Positions 1-5,489 of a stretch of DNA of 5,489 nucleotides are shown here, in pieces. The stretch is taken from the NCBI GenBank assembly GCA_022572285.1, contig JACZWF010000107.1, forward strand, positions 1 through 5,489. Direction: 5' to 3'. The notes under the pieces were generated by a model, which worked only from the letters and a program-made list of their open reading frames with translations, was not told the DNA's origin and did no database searches. Position 1 is the stretch's first letter, and each line of letters begins with the position of its first letter. This stretch comes from Nitrososphaerota archaeon. GTDB lineage: Archaea; Thermoproteota; Nitrososphaeria; Nitrososphaerales; UBA57. The translations under genes and the position numbers were made by a program.

Positions 1-146
1 TTCAACAGGAACTGCGCCTCCTCGTCGCTCAACGTGGACACGATTCGCTCCAGGCATTTGTCGACGGGGGAGGAGGCATTCCGCTTTCGGGCCGAGGCCA
101 GCTTCCCCAGCACATCGACCCTCAAGTCCAAGAGCTTTCCCCGCAT
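1..146 (-). CDS. Unidentified GC-rich coding fragment, open at the window edge
   Basis: I do not recognise this product. The minus-strand frame that includes ATG at 146-144 stays open to the window edge for 48 complete codons. Its peptide begins MRGKLLDLRVDVLGK and ends near LERIVSTLSDEEAQFLL, rich in charged and leucine-type residues and probably helical. By hand count 42 of the 48 codons end in G or C, typical of a real gene in high-GC DNA, whereas the EF-2 frame over the same bases gives low-complexity Gly/Arg/Pro-rich sequence. The true start is unknown: the frame is also open upstream to an ATG at 200-198, but that stretch is clearly EF-2 coding in its own frame, so the gene may simply be cut by a junction near 130. 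It could be a foreign gene fused here by rearrangement or chimerism, or the opening of a long insertion in EF-2. Confidence 0.4.
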   Translation of the reverse strand, partial: MRGKLLDLRVDVLGKLASARKRNASSPVDKCLERIVSTLSDEEAQFLL

Positions 147-1001
147 CGCTTTCGAGATCGCCGTTCCAGATCTTAGGAATTCTGTATTTTTGTGCGACAT
201 GAGGGGGTGGGTGATGTTTCACTACCATACCGAGGATTGCTTCATGGAGTGGGGCGGTCTCAGATAGTTTTGATACGTCTCCTTTTGTATAAGCATCGTA
301 TACATCTTTGAATTTGATGCCTGTTTTGGCTGCGATGTCCGCGTTGAAGCCCCATTTATCCTTGGCAGAGCCAAAGGCAACGCTGCTGTCTCTTATGCTG
401 ACCTTCCACTTCTCACGATATTCAGGTTCCGCGTAGATGGTAATGAGTTGATTGAATTCGCTGACAATTTCTCCTAGCCAAGACTGCATTTTGTCGGGGG
501 TTAATTTTAGTTCTTTTACGAGGCGATCTATCTTATTGATATATAAAACAGGTCGGACTCTCTCCTCTAATGCCTGACGCGTCACGGTTTCTGTCTGTGT
601 CATTACACCTTCAACAGCATCAGACACTACAACTGCACCATCTATCGCTCTAAGACTTCTAGTAACTCTACCTGTGAAATCAATATGTCCTGGGGTATCG
701 ATCATGTTCATTACATAGGCCTTTCCACCTTCTTCATAGTAGAGAGTTACATTCGCCGCCTTGATCGTCATCTGTCTCTGCTGTTCCAGTTTCATGGAAT
801 CAAGGGCAAGGGCTTTACCGACAACTGAGGGGCTGAGCATCCCAGATGCTGCCAGTAGGCTATCGCTCATCGTGGTCTATTCGTCTAAAGGAGTATACTC
901 GATTAGTTTCCGTGATCCACGTGAGCTATCACACCGAAGTTTCTTATTTGCTCCTTGTTCCCAAGGACCTTCTGGATCTCAGCGATCTTGAACTTTGGCA
1001 A
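130..1001 (-). CDS. fusA: Translation elongation factor 2 (EF-2), N-terminal part; interrupted in the P-loop and truncated
   Basis: EF-2 is the cytoplasmic GTPase that drives ribosomal translocation. Joining 1001-908 to 878-130 gives about 281 residues of a roughly 730-residue family: the whole GTPase domain and the start of the next region. Visible motifs are AHVDHGK (26-32, G1), RQMT in switch I, DTPGH (92-96, G3), NKID (146-149, G4), SAK (202-204, G5) and the archaeal EF-2 signature HHPPPHVAQKYRIPKIW. The start is TTG at 1001-999, giving MPKFKIAEIQKVLGNKEQIRN as in archaeal EF-2; an in-frame TAA lies just upstream and no clear Shine-Dalgarno is seen. Two oddities: 29 nt interrupt the Lys32 codon, and similarity stops after GKAL near 130. 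Everything between is free of stops and conserved, which argues against old decay. ATG at 870 could start a shorter product, but it would lack G1. The gene follows lysK by 38 nt on the same strand. EF-2 identity is certain; whether this copy is functional is not. Confidence 0.93.
879..907 (-). other. Putative 29-nt mRNA mini-intron in EF-2 (BHB-type), or disruptive insertion
   Basis: This segment separates the first two bases of the P-loop Lys32 codon from the rest of EF-2. The boundary is ambiguous by one base (907-879 or 906-878); both restore HVDHGKTT. The upstream frame meets TAA at 905-903. The downstream frame has TAG at 879-877, directly before the Thr33 codon, so a simple ribosomal frameshift cannot bypass it. 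In RNA sense the insert folds on itself: CTAA (906-903) pairs with TTAG (888-885), then a 2x2 internal loop, then GAG/CTC closing a TATA loop inside the perfect 10-nt palindrome GAGTATACTC (900-891). The exon flanks also pair, with CGTGG (921-917) against CCACG (875-871) and TC (915-914) against GA (877-876), leaving A916 bulged. Between them are 3-nt bulges AAA (909-907) and ATA (880-878) around a 4-position helix ACGG/ACGA with only two Watson-Crick pairs. Splicing is inferred, not shown. Confidence 0.5.
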
Positions 1002-1036
1002 TATTGAATCAGCTTAAATGGAGATCAAGCAAAGCG

Positions 1037-1044
1037 TATTTAAT
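1037..1044 (-). promoter_or_regulatory. Possible TATA box for EF-2
   Basis: In minus-strand sense this reads ATTAAATA, close to the archaeal TATA consensus. It overlaps the lysK stop codon (1042-1040) and is preceded by the A-rich TCAAAG, where a BRE would lie. With the usual spacing of about 26 nt, transcription would start near 1014, giving a leader of about 13 nt before the TTG at 1001. This would separate EF-2 expression from the amino-acid operon. It is judged from sequence and spacing alone. Confidence 0.35.
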
Positions 1045-2152
1045 CTTTGAGCATAGCTTTCAGATTCTTGATCGCCTGTATGTAGATCTTGATGGACAAC
1101 AAATATTCCTCGACCTCAATACATTCCGTTGACGTATGCGATAGGTGGGGATTTCCTGGACCGTATGTGACGACCGGAATCTTCAAGGCGGGACCAAGAA
1201 TATTCATGTCCCCTGTGCCGGTCTTATGCAAATAAATTGGCTTAACTTTTCGCGTCTGTATTATTGCTCTCGCAAGTGCTCGAGTGATGGTGGATGATTT
1301 ACTGGCTTCAAAGGGCGGTGTTGAATCACCTATCTCAATTGATGTCTTTGGGAAATTGGGATTCTCTAGCAGGCTATTCACGGCTCTGTGGACTTCTCTG
1401 GAAACATCTTGACTTGTGAATTTCGAGGGGTATCTTACGTCAATTGAAAACTGGCAGGTTCCCGGCATGACATTCTCGGCTGTCCCCGCTCTAATCCTCG
1501 TTAGACATGCAGTAAGGCCTGCATACCGATTGGCCCCGTTGGAGAGCTTTCCAAGATGCGTCTTAATCGCAGACCATACCTCCAATCCTTTCTCAATAGC
1601 GTTTTGTGACATCCAGGGAGCACTGGCGTGCACGGGTGATGTTTGGCAGGTGATTTTAATCGACATCCTACCTTTGTATCCGACAGTGATGCTCTGGACT
1701 CCACTAGGCTCTCCAAAGATGGCATAATCGGCTGATATCCCTCCCCGTATGAGTTCCTTTATCCCTGAACCGGAGCCTTCCTCATCAGTTACGGCGGCCA
1801 GTATGGTTCTTCCTACATTGGCTTCTTTTAGAGATGAAGCAGCGACGATCATTGCTATTAGTGAAGATTTGGCATCTACCACCCCCCTTCCGTATACTAG
1901 ATCCTTCTTCACTCTGACAGGTTGAAAACCGGGGACTGTATCCATGTGTCCACAGAGGAGAAGGACAGGCTTGCCAACTCCGACTTCACCAATTACATTG
2001 TTAGCTGCGTCCACTCGGACATTCTGGTAACCAAGCTCATTAGACATCTTCTCCATTAGAAATTTTGAGATTGAACCTTCTTTTTTTGACGGAGAATATA
2101 TTCGAAGTGAGTCAGCAAGCAGGCTTATAGCTAGATCTCTCAAATCACTCAC
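1040..2152 (-). CDS. lysK: LysK-type [LysW]-lysine/ornithine hydrolase (M20 metallopeptidase)
   Basis: This M20-family, metal-dependent amidohydrolase of 370 residues would catalyse the last step of the LysW pathway, cleaving lysine (or ornithine) from the gamma-carboxyl of the LysW C-terminal glutamate in the cytoplasm. Visible metal and catalytic residues are H69 in GHMDTVPG with D71, D93 in GRGVVDAKSS, E124/E125 in VTDEEGSGSG, E148 in IFGEPSG, and H339 in GPGNPHLSHT. H175 in VHASAP is the conserved histidine of the dimerisation lid domain (about 160-275). The start is GTG at 2152; the frame has a TGA a few codons upstream and no better start. No strong Shine-Dalgarno is visible. It lies 33 nt after the regulator gene. 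ArgE/DapE relatives share this fold, so the assignment to LysK rests on the lysYZJ neighbours. Lysine versus ornithine specificity, or both, cannot be read from the sequence. Confidence 0.88.
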   Translation of the reverse strand: MSDLRDLAISLLADSLRIYSPSKKEGSISKFLMEKMSNELGYQNVRVDAANNVIGEVGVGKPVLLLCGHMDTVPGFQPVRVKKDLVYGRGVVDAKSSLIAMIVAASSLKEANVGRTILAAVTDEEGSGSGIKELIRGGISADYAIFGEPSGVQSITVGYKGRMSIKITCQTSPVHASAPWMSQNAIEKGLEVWSAIKTHLGKLSNGANRYAGLTACLTRIRAGTAENVMPGTCQFSIDVRYPSKFTSQDVSREVHRAVNSLLENPNFPKTSIEIGDSTPPFEASKSSTITRALARAIIQTRKVKPIYLHKTGTGDMNILGPALKIPVVTYGPGNPHLSHTSTECIEVEEYLLSIKIYIQAIKNLKAMLKD

Positions 2153-2185
2153 GCAACATAGAAGTCATATTACATTCTTTCAACT

Positions 2186-2599
2186 CTAACTCAAATCTCG
2201 TAGGATTATTGAGGTGCGTGTGTCCTCTACACCCTCCAACTTTCTAATCTCTTCTATTGTTGACCTAATCCCTTCGGTCGTTGGCGCGTCTAGTATCACT
2301 CCTATCTCGTATTCTCCGGTGATTTCATAGACCTTCTGAACAGTTTGTAATCTCCTTATCTTTCCCGAGACCGCAGAGGTCGTTGTTCCCGGCCTGACAG
2401 CCACCAACACTAACGCACTTGAGACCTTACTCGTGGTCTGGTCTATTGTGAATCGCTTTATGGTTCCATCACTAAACAAGCTCTGTATCCTTCTTCTAAT
2501 CGCCGCCTCCGATAGATTGATCTCCTCGGCTATCTCAACAAAAGATGTCCTTGAATTCTTCTTTAAGATCTCGAGGATGTGTTCGTCGATGCTGTCCAT
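2186..2599 (-). CDS. Lrp/AsnC-family transcriptional regulator (LysM-like by context)
   Basis: This 137-residue protein has the usual two-part Lrp/AsnC layout. An N-terminal winged helix-turn-helix occupies about residues 3-50 (IDEHILEILKKNSRTSF, then EIAEEINLS with recognition helix EAAIRRRIQSL). A RAM ligand-binding and oligomerisation domain follows at about 60-135, with the family's VYEITGEYEIGVIL strand (G95) and a C-terminal GVEDTRTSIIL strand. Such proteins form dimers or octamers that bind DNA and sense amino acids. It sits inside the operon between lysJ and lysK. In Sulfolobus an Lrp-type protein, LysM, controls lysine genes in response to lysine, so local autoregulation is a fair inference, but orthology to LysM is not shown. 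The start is ATG at 2599, giving a standard N-terminus, with only a weak GGT upstream. Confidence 0.9.
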   Translation of the reverse strand: MDSIDEHILEILKKNSRTSFVEIAEEINLSEAAIRRRIQSLFSDGTIKRFTIDQTTSKVSSALVLVAVRPGTTTSAVSGKIRRLQTVQKVYEITGEYEIGVILDAPTTEGIRSTIEEIRKLEGVEDTRTSIILRDLS

Positions 2600-2623
2600 C
2601 TGACCGAGATAGAATGCTGACGT

Positions 2624-2629
2624 AAAAAA
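2624..2629 (-). terminator. T6 tract between lysJ and the regulator gene (possible weak terminator)
   Basis: In minus-strand sense, six T residues follow the lysJ stop by about 18 nt, inside the 48-nt gap before the regulator gene. U-runs are the main archaeal termination signal, so this could attenuate read-through into the regulator and lysK. No hairpin precedes it. It lies about 26 nt before the regulator ATG, so it could instead be part of a promoter for a leaderless transcript. Weak evidence either way. Confidence 0.25.
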
Positions 2630-2647
2630 GCAATTCTGAACCTCGCC

Positions 2648-3847
2648 TCAGCTAACCCGCATATTACCTTTAGCCTCTGCAAAAGCTTGGTCCAGAATAT
2701 CGATGGCCTTATTGATCTGGGCTGGTTCGATTACCAACGGAGGTAGGAAACGGAGTACATTTCTTCCAGAATACAAGAGCAACAATCCTCTCCTCATGCA
2801 ACTCAGGAGGATATCCCTAATATCAAATCTCGTTTCTACCCCTATGAGGAGACCTTTACCTCTGATATCTCTGATAGTGGCGTGTTTTGCTTTCAGCGTT
2901 TCGAGACCGTCAAAAAAAATGCTGCCCATCTCTTTAGCTCTTCCGACCAGATTCTCTTTCTCAATAAACTCTAGTGTTGCCCTGAGCGCGGCACAGACTA
3001 CCGGTCCACCCCCTAATGTCGTAGTATGGTCACCGGTCTTGAAAGATGAGGCCACTTTCTCGCTTGTAATCATGGCTCCGACTGGGAGGCCTCCAGCAAG
3101 TCCCTTGGCTGAGCAGAGAATGTCTGGGGTTACACCATATGCTTGATGGGCCCACATCTCCCCAGTTCTCCCGAGTCCGGTTTGTATTTCATCTAGTATT
3201 AGGAGGCTGCCAGCTTCATCACATGATTTCCTAGCTTCCACCATGAACTCCTCCGAAGCGGGATGGATGCCACTTTCGCCCTGGATTGGTTCCAGTAGAA
3301 CCCCTGCGGTCCTTTCGTCGACTTTTTCCCTCAGAATCTTGATATTCCCGAACGGGACGAACTCCACCTCCGGCAGAAGCGGACCAAATGGATCCCTGTA
3401 GCGATGGTTCCATGTAGTTGATAATGCCCCCATAGTTTTTCCGTGATATGATCCCGTCATCGCTATCAACTTCTTCCTCCCAGTTGCTCTCCGAGCGAGT
3501 TTCAGGGCAGCTTCAATACTTTCTGCACCGCTATTGCACAAGAAGTAACTTCTCAGATTAGGGGGCGATATTCTGTCCAGCGCGAGCACCGCTTCTGACC
3601 TGGCCTCATTGTAGAAGGAGCTATGACAAGTTGTAATTTTTTCTAGTTGTTGATTTATCGCTTTCCTCACATGCGGGTTAGAATGTCCTACGAGGGCCAC
3701 TCCGTATCCGGCCATGCAGTCTATGTACTCTCTCCCGTTTTGATCCCAGACTAGCGACCCACTTCCCCTTGATAGGACTACTTGGAATTTGTGGTAGACC
3801 GGTACAAGATGGGAATCATCTGCGCTTATCACCTCGTTACTGTCCAA
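2648..3847 (-). CDS. lysJ: LysJ-type [LysW]-aminoadipate/glutamate semialdehyde aminotransferase
   Basis: This 399-residue class III PLP-dependent aminotransferase would transfer an amino group, normally from glutamate, to the LysW-bound semialdehyde, making LysW-lysine (or LysW-ornithine). Visible signatures are NSGAES (105-110) and YHGKTMG (134-140) around the PLP phosphate and ring, LLEPIQGESG (184-193), the ILDEIQTGLGRTG block with D219 and Q222, the Schiff-base lysine K248 in CSAKGLAGGLPVGAM, the T275-T277 phosphate site, and R366 near the C-terminus, probably binding the carboxylate. The start is TTG at 3847, overlapping lysZ by 11 nt and preceded by a strong Shine-Dalgarno; a GTG at 3832 is a less supported alternative. 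Length is normal for the family. ArgD-type acetylornithine aminotransferases are very similar, so the LysJ call leans on the neighbouring lysY, lysZ and lysK. Confidence 0.9.
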   Translation of the reverse strand: MDSNEVISADDSHLVPVYHKFQVVLSRGSGSLVWDQNGREYIDCMAGYGVALVGHSNPHVRKAINQQLEKITTCHSSFYNEARSEAVLALDRISPPNLRSYFLCNSGAESIEAALKLARRATGRKKLIAMTGSYHGKTMGALSTTWNHRYRDPFGPLLPEVEFVPFGNIKILREKVDERTAGVLLEPIQGESGIHPASEEFMVEARKSCDEAGSLLILDEIQTGLGRTGEMWAHQAYGVTPDILCSAKGLAGGLPVGAMITSEKVASSFKTGDHTTTLGGGPVVCAALRATLEFIEKENLVGRAKEMGSIFFDGLETLKAKHATIRDIRGKGLLIGVETRFDIRDILLSCMRRGLLLLYSGRNVLRFLPPLVIEPAQINKAIDILDQAFAEAKGNMRVS

Positions 3848-4649
3848 TAGTGATCACCGTGCACCTTTTATGATCTAGCGCTGAAGAGATAGGATCGTGA
3901 ACTAGGCCTGAGGTGATTATCGCCTCCTTCGTTCCTTGATCTAAGGCCTCCAAACTTGAGATCACTTTCTTCTCCATCCCGAAGCCAATCTTGGGTAGGA
4001 ATCCCCTTGCTTGGGAGTAACTGAGATTCTCTACAAGTTCTCCGTCAATTAACACGCCATCCACATCTGTTAGGAAGACAACGCGATCCGCGTGTATTCC
4101 TCCTGCGATAAATGCTGCTGCTCTGTCTCCATCCACATTCAGGAGATCAAACTCTTCACTTATTGCGACAGGCGAAATTACTGGAGTGTATCCTCCTTGC
4201 AATAACGATGTCAGTAATTCCCCATTAATTCCAGAGATTTTCCCTGTATATCCACCATCAATAATCCTTTTCCTCTTTCTCTCGTCGATTATTAGGAGCT
4301 TTTTCTTCCTATTGGCTCTGATCACCCCTCCATCTACCCCACCTAGACCCACGGCGCAGATTCCTAGCTTTAGCAAAGCTGCAACAATCTCCTTACTAAT
4401 TTTTCCTGTCATCACCATTGCGTAGATAGATGCAGTCTCTTTGTCAGTGAATCTGCTTCTGACTCCGCTTGGGGAGACAATAAACTTCTGTTCCTTACCA
4501 AGTTTCTCTGCTATACTTGTTACTTGTGCTCCTCCACCATGCACAAGGACGATTTGTTCCTTCCGAACAAGGCTCTGAAGATCAGAGAGGATGAGGTGGC
4601 TGATCCCGTTTGCTAGGATACTTCCTCCGATTTTTACGATAGTTGTCAA
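3837..4649 (-). CDS. lysZ: LysZ-type [LysW]-aminoadipate/glutamate kinase
   Basis: This 270-residue amino-acid kinase, related to ArgB, uses ATP to phosphorylate the side-chain carboxylate of LysW-bound aminoadipate (or glutamate). Visible elements are VKIGGSIL (5-12, phosphate-binding glycine loop with K6), LVHGGGAQV (35-43), SGVRSRFTD (61-69), a segment I associate with LysW-type kinases rather than acetylglutamate kinases, GLGGVDGGVIR (101-111), GGYTGKI (132-138), NVDGDRAAA (171-179), LTDVDGVL (193-200) and GFGMEKKV (222-229) in the ATP domain. The start is TTG at 4649, 7 nt after the lysY stop, with GGTG at 4663-4660 acting as a likely Shine-Dalgarno about 10 nt upstream. Its last codons overlap lysJ by 11 nt, suggesting translational coupling. 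Acetylglutamate kinase is the main alternative; the context favours LysZ. Confidence 0.9.
   Translation of the reverse strand: MTTIVKIGGSILANGISHLILSDLQSLVRKEQIVLVHGGGAQVTSIAEKLGKEQKFIVSPSGVRSRFTDKETASIYAMVMTGKISKEIVAALLKLGICAVGLGGVDGGVIRANRKKKLLIIDERKRKRIIDGGYTGKISGINGELLTSLLQGGYTPVISPVAISEEFDLLNVDGDRAAAFIAGGIHADRVVFLTDVDGVLIDGELVENLSYSQARGFLPKIGFGMEKKVISSLEALDQGTKEAIITSGLVHDPISSALDHKRCTVITIGQ
3852..3858 (-). promoter_or_regulatory. Shine-Dalgarno site that fixes the lysJ TTG start
   Basis: In minus-strand sense this reads GGTGATC, a seven-base match to the complement of the usual archaeal 16S rRNA 3' end. It lies within the lysZ coding sequence, four bases before the TTG at 3847. The match and spacing support the TTG over the in-frame GTG at 3832, and so support the 11-nt lysZ/lysJ overlap. 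Confidence 0.6.
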
Positions 4650-4656
4650 GACCTGA

Positions 4657-5489
4657 TTACACCGGATGAATTGGCGGTAGCATTAGCCCCATGGTTTCCT
4701 CGTAGTTCATCATGAGATTCATGCTCTGGATGGCGATCCCTGCGGCACCCTTCATTAGATTGTCCGTGGCCGAGAGCAAGACCAAATGGCGCCGATCTCT
4801 GTCGATATCAAATCCAATGTCACAGAAATTGGAGCCGACTAGAATCTTTGGGTCTGGATATCTGTAAACTCCTTTCCGATCTCGAATAAATCTGATAAAC
4901 GGCTGACCATCATAGAAACTCCTGAAGACCTTCCATATATCTTGGACGCTGTAGTCGTCATTAAGGGTTAAGTAGCTCGTGCAGAGAATTCCTCTAACGA
5001 TGTTTACGGCATGAGCGGAAAGGGAGACCTCGAATTCAGGAGAATATGACGAAAGCTCCTGTTCTATCTCTGCTGTGTGTCTATGATTCACCGGTTGATA
5101 TGGTCGAATTACCCCGTATCGTTCGGCATGCAAATTTGCGAGGCTTGGTTTTGTACCCGCCCCCGACGAGCCGACTTTGGCATCGACTATGGCCCTTTTT
5201 TCAACTATTCCACTATGCACAAGCGGTGCCAGTCCGAGGATTGATGTAACAGATATGCATCCAGGGGCCGAGACCTGATCTGAGTTTTTAATCTCGTCCT
5301 TTCTAAGCTCCGGGATCCCAAGCGTGAATTTCTTGAGTAGGTCAGGATGTGGGTGTGTGTAGCCGTACCACTTTTCATAATCCTTTGCATTTCTCAATCT
5401 ATAGTCTGCACTCATGTCTACGACTTTGATTCCCGATTCAACGAGGGTCGGCATGATCTCGAGCGCACTGCCGTGGGGAACCGCCGTGA
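4657..5489 (-). CDS. lysY: LysY-type [LysW]-aminoadipyl/glutamyl phosphate reductase, N-terminus missing
   Basis: This NADPH-dependent reductase, related to ArgC, converts the LysW-bound acyl phosphate made by LysZ to the semialdehyde. The window holds 276 codons, from an incomplete codon at the edge to TAA at 4659-4657. Roughly 70-75 N-terminal residues, including the Rossmann GxTGYxG loop, lie beyond 5489. ATG at 5454 is internal: the frame continues upstream as TAVPHGSALEI, matching the family. Key features are VVDMSADYRLR, the active-site cysteine in SAPGCIS (codon 5259-5257), KVGSSGAGTKPS, NHRHTAEIEQEL, the catalytic-histidine region SAHAVNIVRGIL, and the C-terminal SATDNLMKGAAGIAIQSMN signature. 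It is the first operon gene seen here and ends 7 nt before lysZ. ArgC is the alternative; the LysW-pathway neighbours and the AHAVNIVRGI form favour LysY. Confidence 0.9.
   Translation of the reverse strand, partial: TAVPHGSALEIMPTLVESGIKVVDMSADYRLRNAKDYEKWYGYTHPHPDLLKKFTLGIPELRKDEIKNSDQVSAPGCISVTSILGLAPLVHSGIVEKRAIVDAKVGSSGAGTKPSLANLHAERYGVIRPYQPVNHRHTAEIEQELSSYSPEFEVSLSAHAVNIVRGILCTSYLTLNDDYSVQDIWKVFRSFYDGQPFIRFIRDRKGVYRYPDPKILVGSNFCDIGFDIDRDRRHLVLLSATDNLMKGAAGIAIQSMNLMMNYEETMGLMLPPIHPV

Noticed and set aside
168..186. Adjacent EcoRI and BglII sites (GAATTC, AGATCT) as sign of a cloning junction
   Set aside because: Both fall within conserved EF-2 codons for YRIPKIW, and EF-2 continues for about 12 more codons beyond them, so they are probably coincidental.
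1..870. Functional short EF-2 starting at ATG 870
   Set aside because: It would begin MSDSLLAASG and lack the G1 P-loop needed for GTP binding. The 31 upstream codons match the EF-2 N-terminus too well to be chance.
130..907. Intein at either EF-2 discontinuity
   Set aside because: The 29-nt segment contains stops and is far too short. At 130 the in-frame sequence has no intein N-terminal block, and the plausible coding frame is shifted relative to EF-2.
868..1001. Programmed ribosomal frameshift joining the two EF-2 parts
   Set aside because: The upstream frame stops at TAA (905-903), and the downstream frame carries TAG immediately before Thr33, so no single shift within the insert gives a continuous product. 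A shift would also add extra residues inside the P-loop.
1013..1019. ATTTAAG as the EF-2 TATA box
   Set aside because: At the usual 26-nt spacing, transcription would begin inside the EF-2 coding sequence, after the TTG. ATTAAATA at 1044-1037 is better placed.
2153..2185. Separate lysK promoter in the 33-nt gap (TAATATG-like sequence)
   Set aside because: A start site at standard spacing would fall downstream of the lysK GTG. The gap is better read as an ordinary intra-operon spacer.
4186..4425. Plus-strand open frames opposite lysZ, lysJ, lysK, lysY and EF-2
   Set aside because: They lie antisense to strongly conserved coding regions, give no recognisable motifs, and have compositions expected of reverse-complement shadows.

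Overview
The window looks like chromosomal DNA of a TACK-group archaeon, probably a thaumarchaeal or bathyarchaeal relative. The grounds are a lysine/arginine operon of the LysW carrier-protein type, an archaeal elongation factor 2 (EF-2) whose switch I region reads RQMTIKAAN (a form I associate with thaumarchaeal-like EF-2), Lrp-type regulation, and frequent TTG/GTG starts. Placement rests on recalled family features, not on a search. Every gene I can support lies on the minus strand, so the transcript order runs from high to low coordinates.

From 5489 down to 1040 is a compact amino-acid operon: lysY (5' end outside the window), lysZ, lysJ, an Lrp/AsnC-family regulator, and lysK. On substrates tethered to the carrier protein LysW, LysZ phosphorylates the side-chain carboxylate, LysY reduces the acyl phosphate to the semialdehyde, LysJ aminates it, and LysK releases lysine (or ornithine). 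lysW and lysX are not in the window and would be expected upstream, beyond 5489. Gaps are short: 7 nt between lysY and lysZ, an 11-nt overlap between lysZ and lysJ, 48 nt between lysJ and the regulator, and 33 nt between the regulator and lysK.

From 1001 down to about 130 is the N-terminal part of EF-2, about 281 of roughly 730 residues, with its own possible TATA box overlapping the lysK stop. It is interrupted at the invariant P-loop lysine codon (AHVDHG-K-TT) by 29 nt. The insertion places a TAA in the upstream frame and a TAG directly before the downstream frame resumes. Removing exactly 29 nt restores a perfect EF-2 sequence. The RNA can be folded so that both boundaries fall in 3-nt bulges flanking a 4-position helix, the layout cut by the archaeal tRNA-splicing endonuclease, although only two of those four positions are Watson-Crick pairs. 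A very small endonuclease-spliced mRNA intron in an essential GTPase is the most interesting hypothesis here; a pseudogene or sequence artefact is the main rival.

From about 130 to base 1 EF-2 similarity stops abruptly. GC content rises to about 62%, and another minus-strand frame takes over with 88% G or C at third positions. This marks a second discontinuity: a rearrangement, the start of a long intron or insertion, or a chimeric clone or contig.
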